Below the pieces are notes generated by a model. The model saw nothing but the letters and a program-made list of their open reading frames with translations, was not told where the DNA came from and did no database searches. Below are positions 21,822-34,977 of a DNA stretch of 64,000 nucleotides, piece after piece. The translations under genes were made by a program, and so were the position numbers. The DNA is from Ascaphus truei (Eukaryota; Chordata; Amphibia; Anura; Ascaphidae), in the NCBI GenBank assembly GCA_036426205.1, contig CM071570.1, positions 146,532,166 to 146,596,165 on the forward strand, written 5' to 3'. Each line of letters opens with the position of its first letter. The stretch's first letter is position 1.

Positions 21822-23048
21822 ATGCCGATTAACATAATATCTCAAAACACCAAGGGCTTTAACACCCCCCGAAAGAGACGTATTGCTCTTTCGGAGGCCA
21901 AAAGACTGGCAGGAGATATAATTTTGTTACAATAAACCCATCTGAAAAAAGAGGATCAATCACTGCTGTTTAGCAGTGATTACCCTCTAGTCTACCATTC
22001 ATCAGCTCCTACGAAAAAAAATGGTGTAGCTACACTTTTTCATAAAAATGTAAATTTCAAAGTAGATAAAATTAAAAGTGATCTCACGGGGAGAATTCTA
22101 ATTATTACAGGATCGCTGGACTCTACTGACCTAACAATAGTTAACACCTACGCCCCTAATGAAAATGAAGAATCTTTTTTTCAAGAATTAACTAATTTAA
22201 TACATTCTGTTCAGAAAGGTCTTTTAATCCTGGCCAGAGATTTAAATGTAATAATGGACCCACATTTAGATAAGTTCCCCAGTCTCCCACCGCCACAAAA
22301 GATAGTCCCCTCTACTAGGGGACTTGTATCTATGACCAAGGAGCTGTTGTTGGTAGATTCCTGGAGATTAATAATAATAAGGTTAAGGATTTCTCCTTTT
22401 TTTCTCACCCCCATAATAGTTATTCTTGAATTGACTATATCTTAATAGACCAACAAATTAGTGATAATATCTCCTCAGCAGTAATTGCCCCCTCTGCTTG
22501 GTCAGACCAGTCTACACTTATAAATAGATTTGTAGGCCTCACTTCCAAAAACAAAGCAAGGTCGTGCTCTTTAAATGAATCTTTATTACTGAACCCACAA
22601 AATCTCCAACTAATTGAAGAGGTACTGGCCCAATATTTTGAAATAAACAATACCCCAGAGGTTTCCTCTTTTACCCTATGGGAGGCTCACAAATCAGTGA
22701 TTAGAGGCACAATTATTGCCCTGACCTCTCGGAAAATAAAAGAAAAAACAAAACAAATTGAAATACTAACACAAAAATTATCAGAATTGGAAATTATTCA
22801 CAAATCAAACCCACCCCGGAAAAATTACAGGCACATAATCTCAGTAAGGGGCGAACTAAATCTTTTGTTGGTGTCAAATGCAGAAAGAGCTATAAGATGG
22901 ACCCAGCAGAAATATTATGAAAAAAGCGATAAGGAAGATAGAATGTTGGCACGCAAATTAAAGCAAAAACAAGTTAAAGCTAAAATCCATAATATCTACA
23001 CTAAAAATGGTTTGGTAGGAGACTCTGCTAAAACAAAAAGGCAATAAG
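21822..23048 (+). pseudogene. L1 ORF2 endonuclease domain, broken
   Basis: The ATG at 21822 opens MPINIISQNTKGFN, the usual start of an L1 APE endonuclease. The LLQ-x-TH motif that should hold the catalytic Glu has a stop codon in that place (LLQ*TH near 21935). TYAPNENEESFFQEL near 22150, ILARDLNVIMDP near 22230 (the Gly-Asp before it is altered), and WSDQSTLINRF near 22500 (SDH changed to SDQ) follow. A frameshift lies near 22385. After the endonuclease the linker is open from 22697 to 23047, where it ends at a TAA. The catalytic changes show the copy is dead. Confidence 0.8.
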
Positions 23049-23092
23049 CCAAAAAACAAAAGCTCCCCACATTAGATTCAAATGATATACAG

Positions 23093-23165
23093 CTCAACCC
23101 AGTTATAGCGCGATCTGCTATAATGCAGATCCGCTTATAACACGGTTAGAGCGTGGACCCCAATT
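23093..23165 (+). repeat. Possible end of a pogo/Tigger-like DNA transposon
   Basis: The stretch begins CAGTTATAGCGCGATCTGCT and continues with a related phrase (TGCAGATCCGCTTATAACAC), a pattern I associate with pogo-type ends. No matching opposite end was found. A second copy is at 36232-36300. The call is tentative. Confidence 0.25.
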
Positions 23166-23195
23166 AAAAATAAATAAAAAAAAATAAGTTTTTTT

Positions 23196-23455
23196 TTGTT
23201 GTTGCACACACACTGCACACACTCACTGCACACTGCATATATTCACAGCACACTGCATACACTGACAGCACACTGCACACACTCACAGCACACTGCATAC
23301 ATTCACAGCACACTGCACACACACACAGCACACTGCACACACACACAGCACACTGCACACACTCACAACACATTGCACATACTCAGAGCACACTGCACAC
23401 TCACAGCACACTGCATACACTAACAGCACATTGCACACACTCACAGCACACTGCA
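23196..23455. repeat. Minisatellite based on CACACTGCA / CTCACAGCA
   Basis: Units of roughly 20-24 bp such as CAGCACACTGCATACACT alternate along the stretch with small changes. It merges into the CA tract that follows. A noisier version is at 36337-36890. Confidence 0.85.
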
Positions 23456-23740
<285 letters not shown>

Positions 23741-26700
23741 AGGACTTGGGATAGGAGTACTCCCTAGTCAACTTTGAGTTTTGGCAACTCCCTGGCGACG
23801 CTTATAATCTCTGCCTAAAGGCTCCTTGCACAAATAGCACCTTACCCACCTCCCGTCTGCCATGCTACCACCGTGTATTCTGTTTTATTGGTCGTTCCCT
23901 GCTCCCCCCCACTAGCTTATGTCGCACCCCCAAACAGACACAATCCACCAGCTTTCAGTGTCTTCCCCGGCACTTTTAGCCTAGCAGTCCTTGTGTTGTC
24001 CTGCCCCGCTATCTTTTTCTTCTTTGGCTAATATGAGAGCACACTGCATCAGCGCCCGATCTTACCTAGCCCAAAGATATTTTATTATGGGGGACACTTT
24101 ACTTAATGTCTTCACAGGGCTTGCTAGAAGGTTATGAGCTCCATTGGAGGATATTATAGGATGAATAGTGCTGCACAACACCGGCAACATTTTATCCAGA
24201 TTTATTGACCTTCGTTGTTTCCTCCTTGAAAATCATAACCCATTACTATGGTTTGAGACTCTATAGGGAAAGTATTTTCTCCCCCTACTTAATGTTTACA
24301 GGATAAAGTTATAGCAACCCAAGCTGTGTATCTTTGTCTATTCGCCCCTTGGTTTGCGTTTCTTGTAGGGTTTTGTGTGGGGACCGCTCTTATTTGCTTT
24401 TTTTATTCTTTGCTTCCTCCACCTCTCCCTTTCATCCCCCCCCCCCTCTCGTCCCCCTGCACCCCTCTTTTTGTCGCTAGCTCTGCGCTTACGCTTTCCC
24501 ACCCACAGTCTCGCTCCACTTTGTCGCGACTCACGCCATTAGATAATGTGTTGACACCTCCCCCCCCCCCCACTTTTCCGCCAAGCTGAGTTAGCACCGA
24601 CACAAAGGCCATAACTTTCCACAACCCCCACTCACCTCCCATTCTTCGTCGCTCTCCTTTTCCCTGGCCCCCTGCCTCCTTATCCACCATCTTAGTCAGA
24701 CCGACGGCTACCTCCCCCTCACTCCAACCTACACCAATTAGCATCGTTTCACCACAGCTCCTCTATCCCATATATACTCCATGTTTAGGCTCAGGTTTTT
24801 GATTTCCCCATTGGGCAGTTACTTAGACACTTTCCTCCTCATACTTCCCTTGGCTCAGATCCCAGGCCGTTCCGGCTCCTCCCTCGCGTATTCGATGTGG
24901 CTTGCTGCCAGGAAACAGGCCGCTTTCTTTCGCCAGAAACTCACATCTATCTTCGCCCCGCCAGTGGAACTGAGTGACACAGTGTTGGTATACTGATGGG
25001 TGCTTCCCGGAACTGGTGAACAATTTTTTAGGGGGGGCGTCTGGGTTATAGGGAGGGTGTAAAGGAGTTGGGTGAGGCAGCGCTCTCTTTTTCCTAAGGG
25101 CGAGTGCGAGAGATTCATTCATGCGGATAATGAAGTCGTCCATTGTAAGGGACATGGGGAGGGATGCGGAAAGGGGTTGGCCTGGGGGTTTTTGAGGATG
25201 GAGATATGATGAGAGAGGATCAGATAATGGTGAGGGTGATTGGGAGCAGGTGACTAGTGGGGGTAGGATGTACGACGGGTGGGGGGGGGGATTTGTTTCG
25301 GTGCGAATTTTTGGTGGGGGGGGGGGGGGGAGAGATGTGTTTGTTAGGGTACTCTTGTCTTTTCCCCATTACGGGAGCTTTACTTCATGTTCGGGAGTGT
25401 TTTTTTTTTCTTACTTCTCCCTCTTTTCTCTATCTTTACCCCTTTTTTCGGGGTGTGTTTATCTGTACTAGATTTATTTTGATTTAAATCCTTTATTTTA
25501 GTACTAAAAAACTGATGTGCGCTAACCGGATGATGATTCCTGGTTGAGAAGGATCTACATTGGAGTTATGTTTGGGAAAAATACTTAAAAATTTATGGTA
25601 AATGTACAGTGGTTCCTGTATGTGATTATGGGTGAGCGCATGGGGTGTTAACGATGATAACAGGTGATGGGGTGGGGAGGAGGAAGGTGGACAGGGGCAA
25701 AAGTTGGACATATAAAGGAATCAGGACCTAGGTTTCTTCCTAGGGCGATGACTAAGTGAGTGTGACCCTAGGGGCCACAGTTTTCTTTTGGTGGGGTTTG
25801 TTGTTTAATATCTCAGTTGCGCGGCGTCAGCACCGGTTTCCCGTTGCACGGCACGTGTCCCCATGTTACCTTCCCCTTGCTACAGGCTATGAAGGATAAC
25901 AACATAATCTAATGCCTCTAAGGGGCACGGGTTGAGAGTATATTTAGTTGCTTAGGGAGAGTGTGTAGGTTTTTTGTATCTGCTGGTTATAGAGAGGAAA
26001 AAAAAAATACTGGTCGTCTCTTTAACTGAAAAAGATAAGATCTCTCTGCCAAGGGGTAAAAAAAAAAAAAAGTAGCAGCTTTTAAAATTTTAAAACTGCT
26101 GCCTAGTTTTTCTTATGATCTTTTTCCCCCTTTTGGTTAGTACCTCTTCTCTCTGTTGTGTGTTAATATAGTGCGTACAATTCACCACCCGACTTTTGTT
26201 ACAAGTCTTTCTAGACAAAGACCCGAAAAACGACACCCGAGCTCTTCAATGTTGGGGTGCCACGTCGAGGTGGAAGGAAGCAGGCTACTTAAGAAAACAC
26301 AAGAGGGAATAAGTGGTTAAGGGGATAGAGCGGTTAGTTGTTTTGTATGGTAAACAACGGAGTGTGGAGCATGAACAGACGGTAGGGTGGGGTGTGGACA
26401 TGGCGGGGATGAGTTAGTAGTGATTGGGGAAGGAGCTTGATGTTGTCTGATTTGTTTTTTTCGGTTAGATCTCCGGGGTTTTAGAGGGTTTTCCGCAGTA
26501 GAGACTGCTAGTTCCAGCCAGCTAAACTGCAGCTTTTAGCTATTGTGGTTGTTTTCTAAAAAATCGCTAGTGCCCCCTGGGTGAAAAACCAAACACGGTT
26601 TTGTTTAATCCTAAAATTGCACCTCTAAAACCTTATAAATTTTAAATTCCCAGATGTGTGGTTGTTTTGAGTTTGTATATCACAGTATACTCCTCACACA

Positions 26701-27240
26701 GTATCCACAACAAAAAAATAACAAAAATAAAGAAAGAAAGAGAATTGATAGAAGAATATATTTTAATAGCCGATTTCCTTTGATCCTAGTGAATGCTGTA
26801 TTTTTTTCCGGTTGCGTATTCTTGGGAGCTCGATAATCCGCTTCTGAATGAATGAAGATGTAGCAGAGATCCAGCCAGGAAAAAAAAAAAAAATTAAGAA
26901 AAAAACACAACTCACGCCAAAACTGGCAAGCAGGAACGTTCCGGGACGTCCGGTGTTGTCCAATGATTGCATTGGAGTGAGGCCCGAATATACCATTAAA
27001 ATCTGTGGGTGGGGGTGAGCATGTTGAGGAGTAAGTGGGTTGGCGGGGATCGAGGGGAGGCGGATGATGGTTAGGGTGGTGGGTTTTGTTTGAGCTTAAA
27101 TTATGTTAGTAGGTTAGGGGTGAGATATTTTTTTTTTGGTTCTTTTATCAACTCCAAGTATCACCGGATTGGATCTAAGCGGATTCATGAGTGAAGTCTT
27201 GCGTGTATAAAACATAATGGGACTCGCTAACGAATGCCTC
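23741..27240. other. 3.5 kb with no recognisable gene
   Basis: I see no transposase, RT or host-protein motif on either strand. The sequence is homopolymer-rich, with G runs near 25280 and 25317, C runs near 24435 and 24562 and A runs near 26050 and 26880. A short perfect hairpin, AGCAGTTTTAAAATTTTAAAACTGCT-like, lies at about 26075-26102. Some phrases from about 26990 onward resemble the tandem array that follows. Confidence 0.5.
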
Positions 27241-30161
27241 ATATTTTAAATCCCCCAAATATTACGCCAACAACATATATATATAATTTGCAATATGAGT
27301 ATCAGAGAGTGCTATGCGCTATTGGCCTTCTCATAGATGCATTTAAAACCAGAGCTACCTCTGCATGCAACTATATAGAAACGCACGAGTGCGTCAAAGC
27401 TCAGGTGTTTTTTTAGACACATCTAGGTGAGGGACTCATAGACGCGGGAGTACAGTGCCTGGGGGAGGGGGGTGGGGAGTAAAAATATATGGGATAAACT
27501 ATCTATATAATGCTCTAATAAAGATGTAAGTGAATGGGGTTTTTTTTTTTTTTTTAGTTTTCGCTTTTAGTTGGAGCTTTTTTTTGGTCCCAAAATTGTT
27601 TTGCTGCAGCCCTCTGAGTCCAACTGCCAAGCAGACCCACTCAGGACAACATATCTAGGGGGGCCACTAACGCAATATTACATTCTAATAATACAGATGG
27701 TTTTGTTTTAATTAGATCAGAAGAATGCTTTTAGTTTATAGTAAATCTTGTCAATCATTAGCTTAGCAAAGTTCTGTCGACCTTGACACTAGTTTAATTT
27801 AACCTCTACCATTACAGGGAAAGATAAAGCACTCGCTATTAAGATGTCACAGCCCAACCTGGCAAAGCAGGCAAGTTCCTGAGTGGAAGAGATGCTATGG
27901 AGTGAGCCCATAACATAAATGTGTGGAGGGGGGGTGATTGTGTGAGCTTTTTTCTCTTAAATTTAAGTAGGAGGTTGGCCAAACTCCCACCCGACAGCCA
28001 GCATTATTTTATAGCTATGGAAAGAAAGAACTTTGGTTATTAAAAACAGTATATGTGGAAACTTCCGAACAAGCTCCCTATTAAATCCCCCACAACAACA
28101 TGACCCACAACAGAGTATGAAGCATTTTCTTTTTTTTTATGCAGTATCAAAGGAGTGTACTGAGCATTTCTTGTTTTGGCAAAACTGCATTTATTTTAAT
28201 TAAAACAAGAGACATCATAACATAATTAAAACAACAGACAAAGCTCAGTTTTTAGACCATAGTGAGGGACTCCACACGGTACGAGTGCACCCCCTTTTTC
28301 CTAACTATTTAACTATACTATCCGGATAATTTTGATTTATAAGCTAAAATCCGGTCTTTTTTTAGTTGACATTTTTGGCCAAAAAATGGTTCCTTGCTAA
28401 GCCCATGTTAGTCCCACGCCAAAGGCAGATTTTCCCACTTTCATCTATCATGGCTGCCCCTCCTTCCGTTTTTGGTCACCCCCTCAACTGCGAATATAAA
28501 CAATTCTGTTATTATAACTGTGTTTAATAAAAAAGAAGAATTTTTGATTTATGAAATCCTGTAATATTAGCTGCTTTTAATAGGAGTTTCTTTTTTTTTG
28601 TTTGTCTGACTGAAGCTTTTTTTCTATTAAACAATGTAATTACGGAAAAATCTTTAAGCCATTCTCTGTATTAGAGAGTCAAGCCTAAACTGCAAGCAGG
28701 CAAGTTCAATCTTGTTTCCCTGAGTGGTGGAAGATGTGCTATTTTGGATTTTGTGAGCGATGATCCGAGACCCATAAACCATTTAAATGGGGAGGGGGTG
28801 AGCTGCCGTAATTAACGTAGAGTAGGAGGTTGCCAACAGGCCAATCAGCCAGCTTATGACTAGCTGGACCTATCAAGAATTTGTAAAAAATATCTGGACA
28901 CCCGAACCCAACCTCCTACTATAAACACCAACCCAAAAGACCCCCTTACAACCATTATAATAAGCATATGAGTATCAGAGGAGGAGTGCTACCGAGCCAT
29001 TGGACAATATGCATTTTTACAACCAGAGACATAACATTTTAAAAACCAGACCACAAGCTCAAGTTTTTAGCACATCTAGTGAGATTCTTACTATCGGTAC
29101 ATGTCTGCCTTTTTTTCTTTTTTTCTTTTATTTTTTTTCCTTCTAAATTATATCTATGATAAATATTTCTAATAATCCGTAATAATGGTCTTTTTTTAGT
29201 TGGAATTTTTTGGCCCAAAACTTTGTTGTAGCCCATGAGGCCAACGTCAAGGCAGACCACTTACTATCAGGCGGTTATCCTTGGTCCCTTAACGCTAATA
29301 TAAATTCTATAGCGAACCTGTTTATCAACAGACGAATTGATTTATAGTAAATCGTCATTTATTATAGCTTGCAAAGTTCTGTCTGACTGAAGCTTTATTT
29401 AACCTGTAATTATTTACAGGAAAAGCACTCTTCTGATTAGAGATTTTGTCACAGCCCAAAAAACTGACAAGCAGGGGCAAGTTTCCCAGAGTTGGAGATT
29501 AAGATTGCTATGGATTGTGAGACCAATAACCATTTATAACCTGTGGGATTTGGGGGTGAGCTTAAATTTATGAGTTAGGGGTTGCCCACCTCCAATCAGC
29601 CATGACTAGTCATGGACAAGAATTTTGGATACAACATACTGGACACCTAATCAAAGCTCCTAATTAGAATAACCCCCAATAATTTACCCGCAAACTATAT
29701 TTAGGTTCATTTATGAGTATCTAGAGGAGTGATAGGAGATGGCAAATTGACCAATAGCATTTAAAAACCAGAGGACATAACAATAATAACACAGACCAAA
29801 GTCTCAGTTTTTAGAACATCTATATTGAGAATCATTACCGGGTTGGTTGGTCACAGTGCCTTAAATTAATGATGGATAAAAATATTAATAAGTTTTTGGG
29901 TTTTTTTTAAATGGTATTTAGTCCCCTTGACATTTTGGGCCCAAATTGTTTGTACCCCTTGCAGCCAACGCAAGGCTCTCCTACCCACATACCAGGGCGT
30001 CCCTAACGCTAATATAAATCTTAATACCTGTTTGAATAACAGGAAAAATGTATTTTTATAGTAAAGCTGTCATCTTTGTCAAATTATGCTGCAATGGTTT
30101 CTGTTCTGATCTGAAGCTCTTGTATTAACCTGTACTATTACAGGAAAGCACTTGGTATAGA
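27241..30161. repeat. Noisy tandem array, unit about 750-850 bp, about 3.5 units
   Basis: Landmarks repeat in the same order. GAGTATCAGAGGAG-like phrases lie at 27297, 28142, 28970 and 29715. TTTTTAGTTGGA-like phrases lie near 27567, 28357, 29191 and 29920. AGATGTCACAGCC-like phrases lie near 27843, 28676, 29443 and 30162. Units differ mainly by insertions and deletions, often in homopolymers, rather than by substitutions. That pattern is more like uncorrected long-read error than evolutionary divergence. No ORF is conserved between units. Confidence 0.65.
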
Positions 30162-30229
30162 GATGTCATCAGCCAAACTGCAAGACAGGCTAAGTTCCCC
30201 TGAGTGGGTATGTTGTGGGTATTTTGGGT

Positions 30230-31500
30230 TGTAATAGGAGCGGTTAGTTTTGGGGTCTTCCAGTGGTACTGTTCTCCTTAAAGCTTTCAGAAACAAGATA
30301 ATTTTGTCAATATATGATTATCACTACGCCCCTCTCCCTGATTCCGCAACTATTCATTTTGTTATTTATGTCCTGTCTTATTTTTTGTCAAGGCGTGAAG
30401 ATGCTGTCGTTCCTCTCTAGAAAGTTTTATCATGGCCGTGTAGTTAGATTGTTAGTTTTTTCTTGTGAAAAGGGAAAAGATCTCTCCTTGCGAGGAGCTT
30501 GTGGATCTGATCCTTTCTCCACACCAAACTAGTCTCGAAGGTCTCTATACAGTATGTGCTCCGTTTTGGTGGACAAATGGATTTAAAACACAGACTTGTT
30601 TGTATAGTTAGTATGTTATTGCTTCTGTTTTGTCAAAAATGTGTATTGTTTCTTTCAGTGCAACACAGTTCGTGCCTTCATTTGAGTTCCTGTTCTAAAA
30701 AGTAAAGGTAAGCATTTAATATCTGAAGAACAACTAAAATCCTTTAAAGGATAACCTATTCGTGCATGATAAGCCTGGAGAGGTTTGCGACAATAACATG
30801 TCCAGGGGCCATCCGCGTGGAGGGGTCATAATATGCCATTGACAAGTTTTTCTTTTCCTTCCTTCAGTATCACCCCATTGTCTTGGATAGAAAAAACTTA
30901 TTAATGATGTGAGAGTTTTTTTTTTTATGACTATTTTTTGAGGTCAATGCGGTGTGGTGAAAAGAGTCAAAGTTATCCCCCAATGTTCAATTAGCCCTTT
31001 TTTCCAGACTACGGTCATGTGCTACAACCTGTCAGGTTCTACGCTCTGTCTTGAATGCCTTGTGGAAATATGTCAAAACGTTATTAGAACAGGTCAAAAG
31101 TTCCATTTTTTTCTCCCTCTCTTTGCGCCCCTTCTTTTGGACGACGCCCTCTAGTCCCTTTTCGTTTTTGTTTTTTTTTATTTTGTTTAATTTTCAGATT
31201 AATATAGACTAGACGCTTCCTTGTGATGATCTCCTCATATGTCGTGGTTCATATAAGTATGATCTCGTATTATCTTACGGTTATCTTCAGTTTGTTAGAA
31301 GAGAGGGGACAGTTAGTTGACGGTAGTCTTGTTCATTGTTCCGCACACAATCGTGTAAAGAATCGGTGATTTTTGTTCCATTTTTGGTATTTTTTCAAAT
31401 ATGGATCTCTTTTTTGTGTTCTTTTTCTGTGGACCTTTCCTGAATGTTTTGCCGTTCGTTATTGGGATTTTCATCCTTGGACATTGTCCGGTCGATTTTC
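30230..31500 (-). pseudogene. Penelope-like N-terminal half, noisy duplicate
   Basis: This is the counterpart of 17725-18755 and is recognisable by shared stretches such as AAGATGCTGTCGTTCCTCTC near 30397. So many indels are present that no long reading frame remains. It adds no information on function beyond the first copy. Confidence 0.6.
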
Positions 31501-33208
31501 CGCCCTTTTGTGGGGATTGGCGAGGTTAGTCTTGAGCGTGCTATTAGTCGCAGTTTGCTTGCGTTGCCTCTCATTGAAGAAAACGGCCAAAATATTATTT
31601 AATTAAAATGGAATAAAAAGAAAAAACCCTCAAAATCCGTGGGAGATAAAAAAAAATATGTTAAAACACTGATCCCACAGGACCATTTGGGTTTACAACA
31701 TACTGGTACATTTGGGCTCCCTTTTTCCCTTCCCTGACTATAAACAAGGCATTAGCTCAGTGACCAACCGGAGATGCGCTGCGTGTCACCCCTCTGCCTT
31801 CACCAGGAAAATAGGAAAAGCAAAAGCCCCACCGGGCTGGGAAATAAGCCACACTGTGTTTTTTAGATCTGCCGGCTAGCAAGAACAGCCAAAGAGGATT
31901 GGAAATGAGGTAAGGAGAAACCCACGTTTACAATCGCAACAGGAGGATTTGGCGTTTCGTAATTTTGCTTTCTCCTTTTCTTTATTTTTTGTCGTCCTTC
32001 TTTTGGTTTTATTTTTTCTTTTCTTTTTTTTTGTTTCTTTTTTTTTGGCTCTTGGTTGTTATTTCCCTGTTTTTTTTTCGCTTTTTTTTTTTTCTTTCTT
32101 TTCCTTCTTGTCCGTTTTCTCTCTCTTTTCCTTCTGGTTGGCTTTTTTTTTTTCGTTGGGATGGCGCCTGCTTTTTTTTGCCTTTTCTGCTGTCAGCGGG
32201 ACATTGCGAGATGGTGGTCACTGCCACCCTTTCATATTTAAATACACCCTGACACACCTGCTCTGCTGGAGCAACAAAGATAGCACAGCCAGGCTTTAAG
32301 TTGCTTTTTTCTGTGTCCCTCATAATTGATAGGAGGTACAGGGGCCAGAGCCGTCACGAGAGGGTATTCCCCCTGCGAACCAGGGGCCTTGTGAGCTCTG
32401 TGAGGGTGGGAGGGGGGGAGGTGATCGAGGAGAGAATCCATCCAGGTGTAGTCAATAGTCCTCCACCGGCGCAGCCCCTACTGGGGGGGGGGGGGCGGGG
32501 CGGCATTCTTGGTTCCCACCGTCCAGCACTCTGCATCTGCAAAAAAAGAAAAATACCCAAGCTAAAAGCATTAGAGCTGGAATAAAATGTGAAATAGAGA
32601 ATCTTTCTCTCCTCCCCTCCAACTGACTTTAATGTGTCCCCCCAACATCATTTACAACCTGTATGTGTGTGTTTTGGTGCCAGTGCTCTAAGGTTGTCCA
32701 GATGAAAAGGGGAGGACCAGGCATCATATATCTCAAGCACAAAACAAACAAAGAATTGGTCAATAGTGTAGTGTGAACAGGTCACCACAAGGGAATGAGG
32801 GGGCTTATTCCAATTAAACAAAAAAATTTCTCATTTTACATCACACCCACAAAACTCAGCTTCTAATTAAGACAAATGTTGCTGAAATAAGCAAAAAACA
32901 TTGCCACCCACAAAACAAAAAACAAAAAAACGGGTGGTTTCTCCAGCGCGGAGGCCCCTTCCACTGTCTTAAAAAACAAATGACAACAAAGATCAAAAGC
33001 GTTATCGCAGGCTAGAGTACGCAGAGTCGATCCCAGACTCTGATGAGGAGACAGAATGCCCAACTTACCCGCAAACGACAAGAAAGCTGGTGTTTTGACA
33101 AGAAATTTAAAAGCTTCTTTCATTCTGAGATACAAGTTCCGACACGTATCAGGAAGGAGAGAGATTGCTGTCAATAGGAGACCAGGAGAATAGGAGAGGA
33201 GAGAGAAG

Positions 33209-33800
33209 GTGGAAACCACACGCCCTTGCCAAAAACCCAAGCGCAAGAAAATCCATGATTTAAAAACTCAAGTCAAAACAATTTTGAAAAAAATTGAGAA
33301 GACATGGAGAACCGGTCAAGACGCAAACAAACTTGCGGATCAGAGGAGTCCCGGAAAGAAGTGGATAACGCACAAGCTACAGCTGAATCTCATCTCAGCT
33401 TTTTTTTTAGTCTGATACCAGAAACAGCGCAGAGAAAATTCAGAGGACAGAGCACATAGACTTCCCAGACCACAAAGGCCTAGACCAGCAAAGCCACGAG
33501 ATGTGATCCACAACATCTACACTATTTCCGTATTAAAGAGGAGATATTGAGAGCCGCTCAGAGTCACACCCAAAGATAGAGCAGATAATGTTCAACTTCT
33601 GTCTTTCCGGGACTGGCCCAGATCACGCTGAATAAATGAAAGATGTACGCGCAGACTCACCAACTCATGGGGAACAATAAAAATCTGCTATCGCTGGGGT
33701 TTCCCATGCAAACTAATGTTCACTTACCAAGGAAACAATGTATATTCTACTTTCACCAGAAAGAGGTGTGAGGAGAGAAAACTGCGATCATTGGACTACT
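33209..33800 (+). pseudogene. L1 ORF1, noisy duplicate
   Basis: This is the counterpart of 20040-20624. Shared stretches include GACATGGAGAACCGGTCAAG and AAATCCATGATTTAAAAACT. Single-base indels break the frame about every 50-100 bases. The in-frame TGA of the first copy is also present near 33636. Confidence 0.65.
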
Positions 33801-34977
33801 TGAATAGAATCCGAGACCTCCCAAAGGCCCCGTCTTTCACTAGGTACAACGCAAGCATGGGTGAAAACCCAACCTCTAGACGAGCAAAGACCCAGCCACC
33901 TGAAAAATTAGAGCCGGATATTTACCAAGCACCTATTTAAGATGGCAGGCAAAGCTAAAGCGTAGTCTGGACAAAGTACAAGTAGATACGTTGTTCACTC
34001 CAGAAACCTATTTACAAAACTAAACAAAGGTTGCGATATCTGGAACACCTTGTTTAACTTGAACTATACTGCAAGGTCCGGATGGTCGTTCCTCAAGAAA
34101 GTAACGAGTCCAGTTTCTTATGAAGGCTCTGGTTCCAAGATTCAGGTTTATTTCACCGTTTATTGTGGATCTGTTCCCAAGTTTACTAAAGCTTTCAAGA
34201 CATTTAGGGTTTGACAGTCCATGAACTAATAGACCACTCAAAGGGGTCGGCAAACGAAGGTCTAATTAGAACTGTTTTATAAGGTGGTATGTATTTTGAA
34301 TATAGGTTTCAAATTGATATGTTGTCCATTTTAGAATTGTTTTTTCAAAAGTTTCAGTAACTAATCTTATTATAGATTAAATAAAAGGCTGTTCTATGTA
34401 TATTTCCACCCTGTTCTTGTCCCTCCCCCCTGAGACTAAATATAAGCGTTTGAGATTGCCGAATTATCGGCTGACAGCCTGATCTAGTCAAGCTCTTAAA
34501 AAACCGACAAAAAATAAGGTGATGTTAAATAGTTATAATGTTTGTGCCCCCCATTCCCCTGATGGGTAAGACACACATAACAACCCACCCCGTATTTTGT
34601 GGTTGATTTTGATTCTCCTTTTTGTAAGTTTAGCTGCTAACCAAAGGAGGCACTGAGGGTTTTAGCCGCTGGGCATATGCCGCCGCCCCCTCATGTTCAT
34701 TTATAGTGAATGAGAGGAGAACTTCGCACTCACAGGTCCTAGTATGGCTGGTCCCACCAAACCGGTGGAAGCCGGGGTCCTCAGTTTACCCCTCCCTACC
34801 TTAACCTTTCCCCTTTACCAGTTTTATAAGCAATTGTCACTATTGTGTAATAATATGTATATCTTTCGAGGTATTTGTTTCCACCCAGACTGTTTCCGAA
34901 GATGATTATACCGCCTTCTCAACTATATGTAAGTTATCGCTCTGTTCACTTGTATTATATACCTCTGAAACACCCAC

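Larger units (their letters stand above)
18756..23080 (+). mobile_element. L1-type LINE, element 3, 5' half, plus strand
   Basis: The element starts near 18756 with GGGCGTGGCCAGGAGGCTGA, a typical L1-like 5' end, directly against the minus-strand PLE. A 5' untranslated region of about 1 kb is followed by ORF1 (19757-20624), a long spacer and the start of ORF2 (21822). ORF2 coding sequence ends near 23048, in the linker before the reverse transcriptase, and a minisatellite and CA tract follow. The matching reverse-transcriptase half is at 37346-39337 in the same orientation. The intervening 14 kb includes a probable false duplication. Confidence 0.75.

Noticed and set aside
24403..25155. Pairs of opposing ORFs over 100 codons
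   Set aside because: They are low-complexity Pro/Gly-rich frames on homopolymer-rich DNA, with no motif.
27241..30161. CRISPR-like or rDNA-like repeat array
   Set aside because: Units are 750-850 bp with no short identical repeats and no rRNA motif, and the context is a vertebrate genome.
31949..32299. 116-codon Phe/Leu-rich ORF resembling a membrane protein
   Set aside because: It lies in the T-rich insertion of the noisy duplicate, which has no counterpart in the first copy; hydrophobicity comes from T runs.
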